Shown here one piece after another: positions 47,400 to 60,250 of a stretch of DNA of 64,000 nucleotides (position 1 is the first letter of the stretch; each line of letters opens with the position of its first letter). Below the pieces are notes generated by a model. The model did not search any database and had not been told where the DNA came from. It saw nothing but the letters and a program-made list of their open reading frames with translations. Source of the DNA: Synanceia verrucosa (lineage: Eukaryota > Chordata > Actinopteri > Perciformes > Synanceiidae); contig CM056552.1 of the NCBI GenBank assembly GCA_029721515.1, positions 28,224,392 to 28,288,391 on the forward strand, given 5' to 3'. Position numbers and translations under genes: made by a program.

Positions 47400-49730
47400 T
47401 GTTAATATGAAACTTACTGATTTGATTTGTACAGATTTAAAGAACACCACAAGTAAAATACTCTCTCACATACACACTGGTGTATGTTCCCAGTGTAACC
47501 ACATTTTTTGGTTGCTTCAAAATAATGATAGTTATCATCTTCTGTGTGTGTGTGTCCAGAAATAGCTCCTGCTTGCATATCCACTCTGTAATCAATGTGT
47601 TGCCATCATAATTTGATGTGAGACTGCTGCTCCCAGTCCATGTGAGGCTTCAGGGTGCCACCACTCACTCTCAGTACATGTAGATTAGCCTATGTTGCTT
47701 TTAGATCACGTTAACTGACCCCAGTACAACCTCTAAAAGGTGGAACAGCAGTCTTCTATTCTGGTTACGTACATCTCAAACTGAGATACAGGCAGTACTG
47801 ACCCCCTAAAGAGTCTCTTCATTCAGCTTAGACTTGTTCCTCACTTCCTCTAAACTGGTTCTAGGTGTGAATGTCAGTGTGAATGGTTTCTCTCTCGATG
47901 TGTTGGTCCTCTGATGGTCTGCTGATCAGTCCAGGATGAACCACCTTCACCCAGTGAAGCTAGATCAGATCCAGAACCAGAGACCCTGGACAGGATAAGA
48001 GGTTACCAGAGGATGGATGATCATCCCTTCATCATGACACCTGGGATATATAAAGCAACAAATGAACATTTTTGTTTGGGCAGCAAAACAGGGATCATCA
48101 TAAGTTCATCTTAAGCTGATCAGTGTATTTTCAAATTATAATAATGTGCTGTGAAAATGAATGCTTGTGGTTTAAGTGACATTATTAAAACATTAATGAA
48201 ATCCTTCTCATCGAGTATATCCAGAGCATGCAGACTGGATTCTCAGCTGAGCACATCAGTGGAGAGGACTGTGTGACACAGAGTGGAAGCACGAGTCAGT
48301 TTATGTTGTCAACATTACTCTGCAGTTGTTTTCTTTTTTTTATAAAGTTGATATTTAGAAGGATGGTAAAATAATGTTGATTTAAAATTAGTCAGTAAAG
48401 TCATTTTATCGGGAATTTCCATGTTTCCATTGCTAACTCTATCACTGTGGCTACTTTGACAATCCAATTATGTGAAGTCCATAAAGCCTCAACAAAGAAT
48501 TTGTCTTTTTTGTTGCTTTTTGTATTTGTGCTGTTTGGCTCAGTGTTAACCTCTTTCACTGGAACACAACATGTTCTGCACATATTTCACATTAAAAGAC
48601 GAAAAAAACCCACAGGTTGTTTTTTTTTTTTTTTTTTAATTTGACGTCTCTGTGCAGAACGTGTGTAGAGTCACTGTGTGTCAGTCCATAAGATTTCATT
48701 TAGGTTGCTTTATAATTTATATTTGATTGAAAACCATGGAATTATGCTAAGAGTTTGGCATTCTGGCTTATTTTTGTTGATACAGGAACATAGAAATAAA
48801 TAGAATAGCTATATTTTCAGATTTATGGGGAAAAATGCATTTTCTCCAGGAATATCACCACATACACACATTTTATAACCCTACAAAGCCAAATAGGCTC
48901 AATCACCTCCTGTTACCCCAGTGGTAAATACTGACCTGACAGACATTTAATTCTGCAGTTTTTGCATGTTTTTATCAGTTACCACAAATTCATAGATAAT
49001 GGTTGGGCCTGTCAGTGAGCTACAGGATGTTATTTGAACTCAGTACATTTATGGTAAAACAAAATATTTGGACATATTCAAGAATTGCTATCTGCTTCAA
49101 AAGTGATTTGTTTCCAGCTATGTGGATTGAGCAGTGTAATCGCCATGGTTCCTGTTTCTGGCTGCTGCCTATACAGTAGGCTGGACTAATAGCTGCTGCA
49201 TTGGATTACGCCTCATCTGATGAGTGAGGAACATCTGCATTCTTAAGCAGACTGAAGGATGAAGCGCTTATATAACCTCAGCTGGGGAGGGCGTGACACT
49301 GCAGATTTGCTGAACAGCTGCAAACAGACTAAAAAGCCAGTCTGAGTGTTTACTGCAGCTCCGCTCTAATGCGAACACTCACTGTGTTGATTGCTCCGAC
49401 ACACACACACACACCCTTGTCTGTGCTAGTTGCTGCTTCTCTGACTGTATTCCTTAAACTAGAACTTGTAGCATAACACACATAATCCTGAAAATGTATT
49501 TCTGGAGAGAAGCAAGGATTATGATTTAGACTGAAATTGTTCTTACAGTTACAGCAGATAAGGAGTGAAGAGTTTGTGTAGAGTTGCCATGTTTCAGCAT
49601 GTATTAGACAAACACAGAAGTGTTTCACTGGCATCTTGAGGCAGCCGTATTCTAGAAATGTATGAATATGCTCTGAGATACACATCATGCCAACAGGTCA
49701 TTTAGCATAATGAGGATATACTTTTAATTA
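47400..49730. other. Non-coding stretch
   Basis: No exon, transposon end or array recognised. A 19-base T run at 48619-48638 is the only low-complexity item noted. Confidence 0.5.
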
Positions 49731-49734
49731 ATGT

Positions 49735-49815
49735 CTGCGATGAACTGGAGACTTGTCCAGGGTGTACCCTGCCTTCCGCCCTAAGACAGCCGGGATAGAC
49801 TCCAGCCCCCCCGTA
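49735..49815 (+). mobile_element. SINE 3' fragment
   Basis: GATGAACTGGAGACTTGTCC through AGACTCCAGCCCCCC of the 2530 family. Neither end is preserved. Confidence 0.75.
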
Positions 49816-51539
49816 TCAAATCATAAAATTATTATATGTCATCAGAGTAATATAAATACTGGCTTCTCTGACGACACTGCTACAGTATGTTCATCTGTGA
49901 AATTTGCGGAGTGGAATTTCTGTTTTTGTTTTAGCTTGTGTGATCCCACCCTTCACCCCGGGTTGCCAGATATGAAACAATTTGGCATGCAGAGGCACGT
50001 GCTGCAGCCATAGAAACAAGCAACCACAGTGGATTCTAGAGATTAGCCTGCAATAAAATAAAACCACTGGTTCAACATCAACAACATGAACATGTTTGTG
50101 GTCTGTGTGCAGCTGCTGCTGCAGCTCGTCAAGTGACTGTGGCTAACACTGTTATGCTAACACACATTCTGCATGGCTCAACATGCAACATGCTGGCATT
50201 GCTCTTCTGGGCTCAAGATATTGTTCCAGAGTGACACAATCAACACATTGTCTCTGTCACATACTCGGAGGTTTCCTCTGCACATGTTTTTTTAGCAGCA
50301 CGTGTCATGATGAGTCCTGAAGAGCTGTTTTGTAGACATGTTTGCATGCTTTCTATGAACATTACGGCTCTCTAGCAGTGCCTGGCTGCATGCCTCTTTG
50401 TACTGCAGCATCCAGAGGCTTTGCTCCAAATCTCATCCAAATGAGTGCTAGGTGGATATCATTAGCTAGCTAGCCTACAGATATGTTAGTCCTTGCTGGC
50501 TGAGAAACAAAGAGTCTCAGAGTGATCCATCCATCAGCACACAGCTTCTGTTAACATTAAATTTATGTCCAGACAGATATTTATTATTATTTGAGGTGAC
50601 ATAGGCTAAAGAGTTTGTGTAGGTCCTGAACCTGGTAACCAACACTTTGAATCTGTTGTGTTGCTGTTGACATCAGATGCAGTGTTACATTTCGCTCCAT
50701 TCATACAGAGACATGGCACAGGCAATCTGGCAATGTTTCTCACCACAATATAACCGGCTAACTGGTAATACAATTTAACACTAGATTATTGTAATTATTA
50801 TTTTGAATTATTATAATAAAGAAGTAGCAGGAAATGAGTCAGTAGAGAGATCAGGATTCTTTCCATGAGATAAAATTGTAATGTTGAATAATGTAATGTA
50901 ATGTTTTCTGTTCGTCCTGTGTGTGAAGGTCAGTGAAACCATGTAAGAATACTGTGGTACAGTGTGGTACTGACAATTACAACCCAAGCACACACACTCA
51001 CACACACCACCACCCCCCCTCTCCTTAGGAACTTGTTACAGCTCTTTGTCTCTTTGTGTGAATCCTCCCAGTGTCAGTAATGGCCGTCTGTCACAGCTGA
51101 ACGCCTCCTGCACTCATCTCATCCACAAACACTCTCCCATCATCATCCAATAGGAAAATGACTGAATATTAAAGCTTAATTTTCAATAGACAAGATAGTT
51201 TTAATTTTCTTTGTTTTAATTGTGCTGGCTAGCATGTAACAGCTAACACATCTACCAGTAAATTTTACTCGTACAGCCTCACTAACACAAATTACATATT
51301 ATCCTCAGAGGGCATTACAGTCTGTACAGGATGTGACTCCCTCTGTCCTTTCTCTGTCCTCTGCCCCTCACATCTACTGAGGAAAAACCTCCCAAAAAAA
51401 CAACAACAGAGAGATCCTTCTTCTAGGATGGACAGAAAGGAAATATACAGTATGTCATGAGTACAGAGTAACAACAATGAAAATACACACTCAGACACAC
51501 ACTGTCATCTGTCTCTCACCTGTGAGGATCATTTTCTTT

Positions 51540-52015
51540 GATTGTTCCAGTGTGTTTATCACCATTCAGCCCACACTACTGGGGGACAAGGTAGACCATG
51601 CTGGATTGGACCACCACCTCACTACATGGGCTCTGGTCTACCTCACAGAGGAACCACAGTATGTATGGATACAGCACTGTGTGTCCAGCTTCTCTGCAGC
51701 ACTGGGATCAGTTCTGGCTCCTCTCCTGTTCACTCTCTACACAGCAGACTTCAGCCACATCCAGGGACAGGAAGAGACTGGACAGACTGGTGAGGAAGTC
51801 CAGCTCTGTACTGGGATGTCCTCTGGACTCAGTGGAGGTGGTGGGAGACAGGAGGATGGTGGCTAAGCTGTCATCCCTGCTGGACAACACCTCCCACCCC
51901 CTGCAGGAGGCTCTGGCAGCACTTTTAGGATGCACTATTTTACTCTTTATTTTATTTCACTTTATTATTTACAGTATATATATTTTCTTTGTTCCACTGT
52001 AACTGACTATGAATA
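51540..52015 (+). mobile_element. L2-type LINE reverse-transcriptase fragment
   Basis: It reads TIQPTLLGDKVDHAGLDHHL, then LVYLTEEPQYV, then SVLAPLLFTLYTADF, and after frame changes KSSSVLGCPLDSVEVVGDRR. These are late reverse-transcriptase and C-terminal segments of fish L2/Rex1-like elements. The catalytic YADD part is deleted. Confidence 0.75.
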
Positions 52016-52204
52016 TAAACTAACTAAATATAAGGGCTGTCAAAATTAGCGCCTTAATATGATTAATCCACGATAACTAATTTGTGCGCCAGTTACTCTA
52101 CTTGGACAAACTGCCTGAAATGCTTTGCCAGAGACATGCTAATTTTGACACAGGCCGATTTTGAATCCCAAACAACTTCTGCAATATATGTAAATAAGTA
52201 TATC

Positions 52205-52499
52205 TCATCTGTCTTAGGGTGGAAGGCAGGGTACACCCTGGACAAGTCTCCAGTTCATCACAGGACACATAGAGACAGACAACCACTCACACTCACGGTC
52301 AATTTAAATTAACCAATTAACCTAACCCCCATGCATGTTTTTGGATGGTGGGAGGAAGCCAGAGTACCAGAGAGAACCCACGCAGACATGAGGAGAACAT
52401 GCAAACTCCACACAGAAAGGCCCCAGGCCAGGAATCGAACCCGGTACCTTCTTGCTGTGAGGCGACAGTCCTAACCACTACACCACCGTGCTGCCCCGT
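52205..52499 (-). mobile_element. SINE copy, minus strand
   Basis: A nearly complete copy, from CTTAGGGTGGAAGGCAGGGT to the A-box region near CCACTACACCACCGTGCTGC. The (CCAT)n tail is missing. A (TAGA)n lies just beyond (52533-52549). Confidence 0.8.
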
Positions 52500-52577
52500 A
52501 AATAGGCATATATGTATATATGTACAAATATATAGATAGATAGATAGACATAGTGCACTAGACATCACTCTCCCCTC

Positions 52578-52600
52578 TCACTCTCTCTCTCTCTCTCTCT
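52578..52600. repeat. (CT)n microsatellite
   Basis: A short CT run. A (GT)n follows at 52741-52763. Confidence 0.85.
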
Positions 52601-53199
52601 ACTTCCTGTACCTCTCTTCTCTTTTAGCCTTGTGACCGCTCCTCAGTTTTTCATCTTCCATCCCCTCCTCCACACTGTCCTTTGTCTCTGCTTTTCGTTC
52701 TCTACAAAGGGGGCTGGCTGTTGCCATGGTTGCAAAATGGTTGTGTGTGTGTGTGTGTGTGTGAGATCAGGTACTTAACCTTTTAATCTTGATCCAATGG
52801 CATCCAACAAGTTATCAATCAAGATATAACTTAGCATCTATCTCACACAGGACAGTTTGTGCGTACATGTAAAGTACATCACTTTGTGTGTGTTTGGTGG
52901 AGGGAATGGTTAACCTGGCGTTCTTATATCATTCTCAGTCTCAGCCAGGAAGCTCTGTCAGGTCTGTGAACACAAACCCCAGGCAAGTGCACACTTTTAG
53001 TTCTTCACAGCTGTGAAATTCTCTGACTAAAGAATGAAAAGCGAGAGATTTAAAGAGCTCTGTGGCTCTGTGATTCATTTCATGGATTAAGATGACGTGT
53101 CTCGATAGCTGTGCATTATTTATAATGTTTCGTTCAAAATATGATTCATATCACGAATGAGGGAAAGATGTCACAAAGATACCGAGCATGAATTAAGAA

Positions 53200-53625
53200 C
53201 ATGTCAAGAACAAGTGTGCAGGGTTTAGCTGCATCTAGTGGTGAGGCTGCAGACTGCAACCAACTGAAGGGACCAAACGGTGGACAGTTTGTTTGTTTTC
53301 TTCTTCTGTGGTTTTGAAATGCATGGTTGTATGTGTATAAGTGAGTGGCTGTATTTGTAAATGTGTATGTAGGTATATACTGGGTGAATATATAAATTAA
53401 TAGATGTTTGAAATTCTTTGATGACGATGTATAATCGTGTAGATGTCTATTTTTTTGTAAATTCAGCTCCAATTCAGTAAACTGTGAGCATGAGTGCAAA
53501 TAAACTGTATTTGGACCACTCAACCCTCCTCCTCCAAGCATACAGAGGTATGGTGGCCAACAAAGCAGAGAAACATGGGCGACTCTGAAGACCAGCTGGC
53601 TCCCTGTGAGCCAACACACCACAAA
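53200..53625. mobile_element. Degenerate MITE with GTGTGCAGGGTTTAG end
   Basis: AGTGTGCAGGGTTTAGCTGC, ATCTAGTGGTGAGGCTGCAG and CAACCAACTGAAG are the start of a well-known teleost MITE whose family has TTAA targets. The middle (about 53283-53510) is unrelated AT-rich sequence, so it is either an insertion or a rearrangement. The 178-codon open frame over it is accidental. Confidence 0.5.
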
Positions 53626-53719
53626 GAGCAACAAAATCCTAAAACCACACATCAAACTAGATAAGCTGGTGCCATTAACCATTGAAACAAATAATCACAC
53701 AGATACAAAAACATCAGTT

Positions 53720-55320
53720 TGGGTAGAGACAATGTAGAAACTGTTTCACAGTATGACTTTTCTTTACAGTGTGCCAGAGGAACCAAATTTGCAGTTTCAC
53801 CACCAATATTTTTCATTTTTCTCCTCTATCCTCTATCATTTTGTGGAATTTCCTATTTATGTAAGCATATAGTGAAGCACAGGTTATCATCACATGGTTA
53901 TTTCAGGGTGCGTGATAGCACCAGGTTAAGCAATTTCAGCATTTCCAGTATCGTTATCCTATAACATTATTAATTACTTCAACTCTTCTCCTGTAGCCTA
54001 CATTTTTTTATTTATAATTTTTATATTAACTCTTTGAGTGCCATTTCCATATATATACATCATTTAAAACCTGATGCTTTAGTGTCGTTGATGTAATAAT
54101 ACGTCAAAGTGGTTAACTATTCAGTGTTTTCAGAGTCAGTACAAAATATTCTGTGGGTCTTAAAAAATGACACAAAATGGACAAAAATGCTCAAACAAGG
54201 CACTTTCTGTTTTACTATAAAATGGCCAAAACCAAGATGGATGCCTACAATAAAAAGTTTGTTGTACTTGTTCTCTCAGAATACAGAAAGCTAATGCAGC
54301 AACATGAGGTCCTCAAACACAATTGCTAGGCACAAAGAAGACGTAGAGGGTGTGCTTTTGTTCTCCAGCATAATCATGTGTGGGAAAGATGTTTGAGTCT
54401 ACTGTAGGCTGTAACGTATAACGCTACACAGCACAAATCCAGGGTGCTGCCATCTTGGATTATGACGTTGTCATCAATCGGGGTTGGTGAAGAAATTACG
54501 AGTTTATGAGTCGTAAATCTGACTTTGAGGGGCGTTTTCGAAGACTACTCAAACACAGCATAGCTCCACACGTTCATCTGGGATTGCTCCGTTGGAGATA
54601 TCCAACGTATCAAAAATCCTTGCATGTGATTGGATAAACCACTTGTCCATCATCTTTAATGACATGTATTTCAACCATTCATATCGAAACCAACCCGTGA
54701 CGCTGATGAAAGCAACACAGGTAAAACCAAAAAGAACAGCCGACATCTTGGATCGTTTCAAAATGTCCGAAAAGTAATAAAAACTAGCAGGGTTGGAAAA
54801 GTCAATAGAGATGAAAAATATGTATTTTATTTATTATTATTTCAGGCTATAAAGCAAAAAAGTGACCATTTCAAAAGATTATGGTGACTACTCCAGCCCG
54901 GTGGATGAGAATAGCTGCTCTATAAAATATTCTCAGCAATAATATAATGTCAAACTAATATTTGCTCATAGAAATATCTGCCTGAGCAGAGAACTGAATT
55001 TATCACCCTCTGTTTTGTTGTGAGAATCTCGATGTACTTTATTGAATGTTAGTGAATGTGAGCTTCACTGGCTAGCTCACAGCTGCTCTCATATAACTGC
55101 TACAGCTGATAACCATCGCCATGTACACACACTCCCAATGTCATGTTTACTTCATTAGGATTTTGTTGTTTTATTGCGTTGTTTAGTCCAATCTCAGAAC
55201 TTCCTGTTCTAGCTAAATTACAGGAGACAAAAGACAAAAAAATTCTCAACTGAAACAGTTTCTGACAGACAACAACTAACATATATTCAATCAAGTTTTA
55301 CTGTTTCAGCAGCTATGCTG
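53720..55320. other. Non-coding stretch
   Basis: No exon or element recognised. The stretch near 54420-54780 is CpG-richer than its surroundings, which may mark a young transposon, but no ends were found. Confidence 0.4.
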
Positions 55321-55329
55321 GTGTTCAGT

Positions 55330-55615
55330 GATACTGTACAAAAAGCGTCACTGTGCTGCCTCATTTATTGACCTGTTAAAAGCACTAAACTCCTGGAACC
55401 TGGAAGACCACCTTACATCTAAAAAATATAGTCTCACTGGATCATTTTAAAACCTTGTTAACAGTCCATTCAACTGAAAAATGTGATTGCTTTTTACTTT
55501 CTTTGTCTTGTGTTTGTAAGTCATGATTGTTGTCTTCTGATGTTTTTTGTTGCTGTGCTGTCTGGGCCCTGGAAGGGACATCTTAATCTCAAGGGACTAC
55601 TTGGTAAATAAATAC
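55330..55615 (+). mobile_element. LINE 3' fragment
   Basis: Ends with ATCTCAAGGGACTACTTGGT and AAATAAATAC, like the TGGTTAAATAAA end of fish L2/CR1 LINEs. A trace of the protein (DLLKALNSWN-like) precedes it. Confidence 0.45.
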
Positions 55616-55762
55616 ATAAATCTAGTCAGGAACAGCCCTTGATGTAATAGCAGCATGTAGCAGACTTGACTAAGGGTAAAATGCCAATAATATGTGTTTT
55701 ATTGTTGTCAATACAAACCAATCCTAATACTTTGATAAAGCATGGGGCGTGTACGGAAATGA

Positions 55763-55863
55763 AACACACACACACACACACACGCACTTGCAAACATAAC
55801 GCAGACAGTCCACACTAAAGCTCTGATTCAGGATATGTCTTCATGCTTTCTCTTCTCCACCTG

Positions 55864-55915
<52 letters not shown>
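55763..55915. repeat. Two (CA)n microsatellites
   Basis: 10 units at 55763-55782 and 25 units at 55866-55915. Confidence 0.95.
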
Positions 55916-55917
<2 letters not shown>

Positions 55918-55929
55918 TGACAGAGAGGG

Positions 55930-58240
55930 GTTAAGGCATGAAAGCCTTCTCATCCTGCTCTGCCCCTGATAAACTCTGCTAGGAGGATTGAAGTCGAATT
56001 GGCTGGGATTAGCTTAGCGCTGCCATGTGGCATTCAGCACAGCACCCTGCCAAACGACATGCAGACACACCCACAGGACAAGCTCTCTGCTGGGTTTCAC
56101 TGGGTTTGTTCCTGAGCCTGCACCCACACATACTTAGGACTTGTCTGCGGTTGCAAAATTGCAAAAAGTGCAGCTCTGATCAGGAAGGAAGCAGCCATGT
56201 GTAAGCAACAATGCTCCTGTTAGGGGTCAATAAAAGGTTAAAAGACATGGAGAGTCCCTTCTGTCTGTTTAAAGAGCAGAGCTGCCAACATCTCCCTCAA
56301 GGTTTCTTTGCTGGTGCAGATAGATAATTTAATTTCACAGAATGGTAGATTGAGGCTATGTACAAGCATAGATGTGTCACATTAATCTGTTGTTCAAGAT
56401 GCTTAAATGCAAATTTAATAGATACAGTTAATAGTAGAGTCACAGTATATACTCCCAACAGGATCCTTCCACTCTACCAAGAATTTAATGTTATATTTGA
56501 TAAAACACTATGGACACACTTTGAGGTCTGCATCTATTTGTTAATCCAAATGAATGGAACCAACAGTGAGCTCAGTGCATGCTGGACCCTGAAAGAGCTG
56601 CCTGGACACAGTGAGGTGAGCTAGTGGAGCTCACTGGGGTTCAGGTGAGGCTGAAAGGCTTAGTGGTAATTAAATCCTCTAGCCGTGACAAAACATTTTA
56701 GCAGGACTGCCTGTGCAGGAACAACATAATGAGCACACTCAGAGGATCATGCTGTCTGTGCTTCAGCCAAACAAGAGGCGTGTCTGCAGATGACAACAAG
56801 GATCTGTCAGTTCATCCATAACTTTGATCCAGACTGTGGTTACCATGGTGACACGGTGACATGGTGAGTGATGAGCTGCAGGTGACCAGCTCAGGTCCAC
56901 AGTGGATGCTGTTGTGTTTATGATGGAGGCGCACCTTAAAGCAGATGATACGAGTCTCATCTGTGGTTGTTCACTGCATTCTGCCCAAGGAAGTGGAAAT
57001 GCAAAAAAAAAAAAAAACAAAACATACAGTAGCAAATACTGAAAGCAAAAGAATACAGACAGGACCACAAATGCTCTGAAAAAAACAATGCACTACATGC
57101 ATATCCACAATCAATAAATCAATTTCAACCTATCAATCATTTCATCAACATTTTTGCAAAACCAATGTCACAACAGACTGAGGGAGGGCTGTTTGACTGC
57201 AGCAGCAGGTGAAGCAGAAACAGATTCATTTATTCCTGGTGCACACTCAAAGTGGACCGACGATTTGTGTTCATGTGGGAAAGTCACTGAATGGTCCGCA
57301 GTGGAAATATTCAAACACAATACCTTTAGTGCTGATTACGATGACCACAAACACACACCAAGCGTGTCACTTACCAGTCACATGAACGAATGCTGCCACG
57401 TCCCTGCTGCCGTCTCTTACAGTTGTATTCCAACGTGTGTGTGTGTGTATTGATGACGAGTGCTAACACACCATCCAGCCCTCAGTCAGAGCCATGGTTA
57501 ACGTCACCATCAATTAACAGCAGATCCTCCAGGAAGGAGGGCTGAGCCAGTGGCTGGATGCAGGACAACAACATGCAAGCCCTTTTCAGATGGGAATGGA
57601 TGGATGGAGGAAGGGAGCCTACAGAGCATGCCTGGCAGAAAATCCCTGGGTATTAAAACATCACATGACCAGCCCTTCACCGTCAGTCACAGAGCAAGCA
57701 GAGGAGATGAAAGCAAGGAGAGAAAGAGGCAGAGAGAGGCCAAGAGTGAATGGGTGGAGGGGGGCGACGTCACAGTGCTGCTCAATTCCCCCTTTTCATT
57801 AGAGTGAGGCCAGAGCCAATAAGACGTGAGGGCTCTCTGCTGGTAGGAACCCCTCCCTGAGCAGAGAGGCTACCAGTACCAGAGCAAACATGGAGAGGAG
57901 AGACAAAAGAAGAGCTCCAGTCTACAGACAGGAAGAGGAAACAGTTCAAACTGAACCTGAGTCACATAAACACTCAAAAGAATAATGTGAAGGATAAAAA
58001 GCAGAAAAATCCCTCTGAGCTACATGAAGTTTATTTTTTCTGGTACCATTTTCTCTTAGATTCCAAGCACACCAACCATGATGTGAGTCAGAGTGAACTA
58101 GAGAGTCAAATCTATTTTCCACATGGTAACGACATCAGTCTTAAAATAATAAAAAGCTGCAGAGCACATCTGGAACAAGTGTGGGATGACATTCATTTCA
58201 TGCAGGCCATGTTCCTTTTTTAAGCTCAATTCATAATCTC
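55930..58240. other. Non-coding stretch
   Basis: No exon recognised. 57540-57900 is more GC-rich, with a CRE-like GACGTCAC at about 57766, so a regulatory role is possible but unproven. Confidence 0.4.
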
Positions 58241-58274
58241 AAGTTTTGTTTTTTATTGATTGGCATGACTGTAC

Positions 58275-58492
58275 ACATACACACTATATATATACACGTA
58301 TATATACGTATACATACGTATATACATATATACGTATACGTATATATATATACGTATACGTATATATATATATATACGTATACATACGTATATATATATA
58401 TTATATATCGTATATATATATATATATGTATGTATACGTATATATATATACGTATACGTATATATATATATATATATACGTATATATATGTA
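58275..58492. repeat. TATACGTATA alternating array
   Basis: About 220 bases of nearly strict purine-pyrimidine alternation in which TACGTA palindromes recur in (TA)n. It gives YIYIY-type open frames on both strands. Confidence 0.9.
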
Positions 58493-58559
58493 AACACAGT
58501 TTCACATGATTTAAACACATAATTAAAATTCCATTCTCCAGTATCTATCTGTTATTGAG

Positions 58560-60240
58560 ATCATCTTTTGATCACCTCCTCATTGCTTAGTCTGTGTTAG
58601 TTTGAGCTCAGTGGAAACAAACTGTGGATAAACTGTCAGAATCTTATTGAGAAAAGCTGTGTGTTCATTGGTAGCACAGTGTATGTGCGCCCTCTAGTGG
58701 TTTTCCCACTGAAAACTTGAAATGATGAGTACGCTCTTCACATACTGAACTTTTTGAGAAGTTCTGCTTTTTTTTTTAATCAACTTAGCAAATATTGAAC
58801 AGATGGTGCTGAGGATGGTGATGTAGCGACTGTAATGACTAAATTAATATGTTATTGAGTTTATGAAGGAGTCGGTCTCTGTTGGCTCTCACACAGAACA
58901 CACAAGCTGAAATCAAGGATAGCAATTCAGGTTATCCCACCTCCATCTTGCTATGCTGCCACTGCCACACTAATAATAAGCACTCAAAACATCCTCAGTG
59001 CTGTCACTTGCCATCCAGGGGAACATCATCTAAATTATGAATTCCAATATGTTTTTATAGCCTAGAAAAGTTCAGTGTTTGGGAATATGAGCACCTCTGT
59101 TTAAGCCAATGAAACAGAGCTGGAAGCAGTGTCAGCAGTGTTGTCACTCATAAAACTCAACCTCTGCCCCAACACAGTGCTATTATTGTCTGTACAATAT
59201 CTGGCAGTTATGTGTTTTTTTTCTATTTATCTACCTTTTTATAGTTTTACTGACTGGATCGTGTGTGTACAATGAGAAATAAAGTTTCTTTAGTCTTGAG
59301 TCTTGATTCTCTTCAGCCTTAAACCAGTGCTGTCATAAGGTGTAAAGTCTGGAGCTGCTCCATGGATAATGATTGACAGTTTGAAATGTCCCATGTACTC
59401 AGAACTTTCCTCTGGGTGCTCTCAGTGTCATCTAGAGCAGCTTTCCTCAGTCACTCTCTATAGAGCACTTTATTGCCTATGACACCCAGAGTTTTAGCAC
59501 TCCAGATTTCTGGTTTTAGGAGGGAGTTGTTCATTTTTAGACCACAGGAATAACCTGCATAACTCCCCTTTAAATGACCCACTTTCTTTATCAAACAACA
59601 TATTTGTGCAACATATCTTCTACATCTCGACGGCATCCTTGAGCAACATACTGAATCCCAGATTGATCCTGAAGGCAGTACAATCGGAGTGTGAATGTGA
59701 CTGCTGCTAATGAGCAGCTCGTGCCACCAGTATATGAATATGTGTGAAGAGGTGAATGCTGACTTGTGTTGTAATGTGCACTGAATGGTTACACTGGTAC
59801 ACAATTCACTGCAGAAAACATGCAGGCTTGGCACACATTACAGTGTGCCAAACCAGGAGACACAGGATGCTATTGCCTCATGGCAGGCCACCTGGAGAGC
59901 TTCTGCTTCAAGTATTCTCTTGATATTACCAATACTGACCTCTGATGTTTATAAGACAGGAGGACTTCTCAAAATTTAATCGCATGACATCTTAGCTGGC
60001 TCAGAGGAGCAAGGCTTTAAAATTACCAGCTGTGATTGAATCTTTTTTTTATGACATACGTGTTATGAGAGCTAATACAGGCCCTGGAAGAAGCCTGTGA
60101 CTTCAGCCTCACAGTCTTATATCTCTATTAGTAACGAGCGACCAGCCTCGTGCACAAAACAAGGATTAGGCTGTTTCTAAGCACAATTCAATCAGGGGAA
60201 AATCAAACCGAACCAAGCCTGTATACTGCAGGTAATCAAG
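58560..60240. other. Non-coding stretch before the array
   Basis: No gene seen. A LINE- or mRNA-like AGAAATAAAGTTTCTT lies near 59275. Confidence 0.4.
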
Positions 60241-60250
60241 CTGAGCCCAA

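Noticed and set aside
53146..53682. Minus-strand frame of 178 codons, the longest outside recognised exons except one of 205
   Set aside because: It crosses a degenerate MITE and AT-rich filler, has no domain and no family resemblance, and the composition is not protein-like.
58231..58522. Long YIYIY frames on both strands
   Set aside because: They are products of a TATACGTA repeat and not protein.
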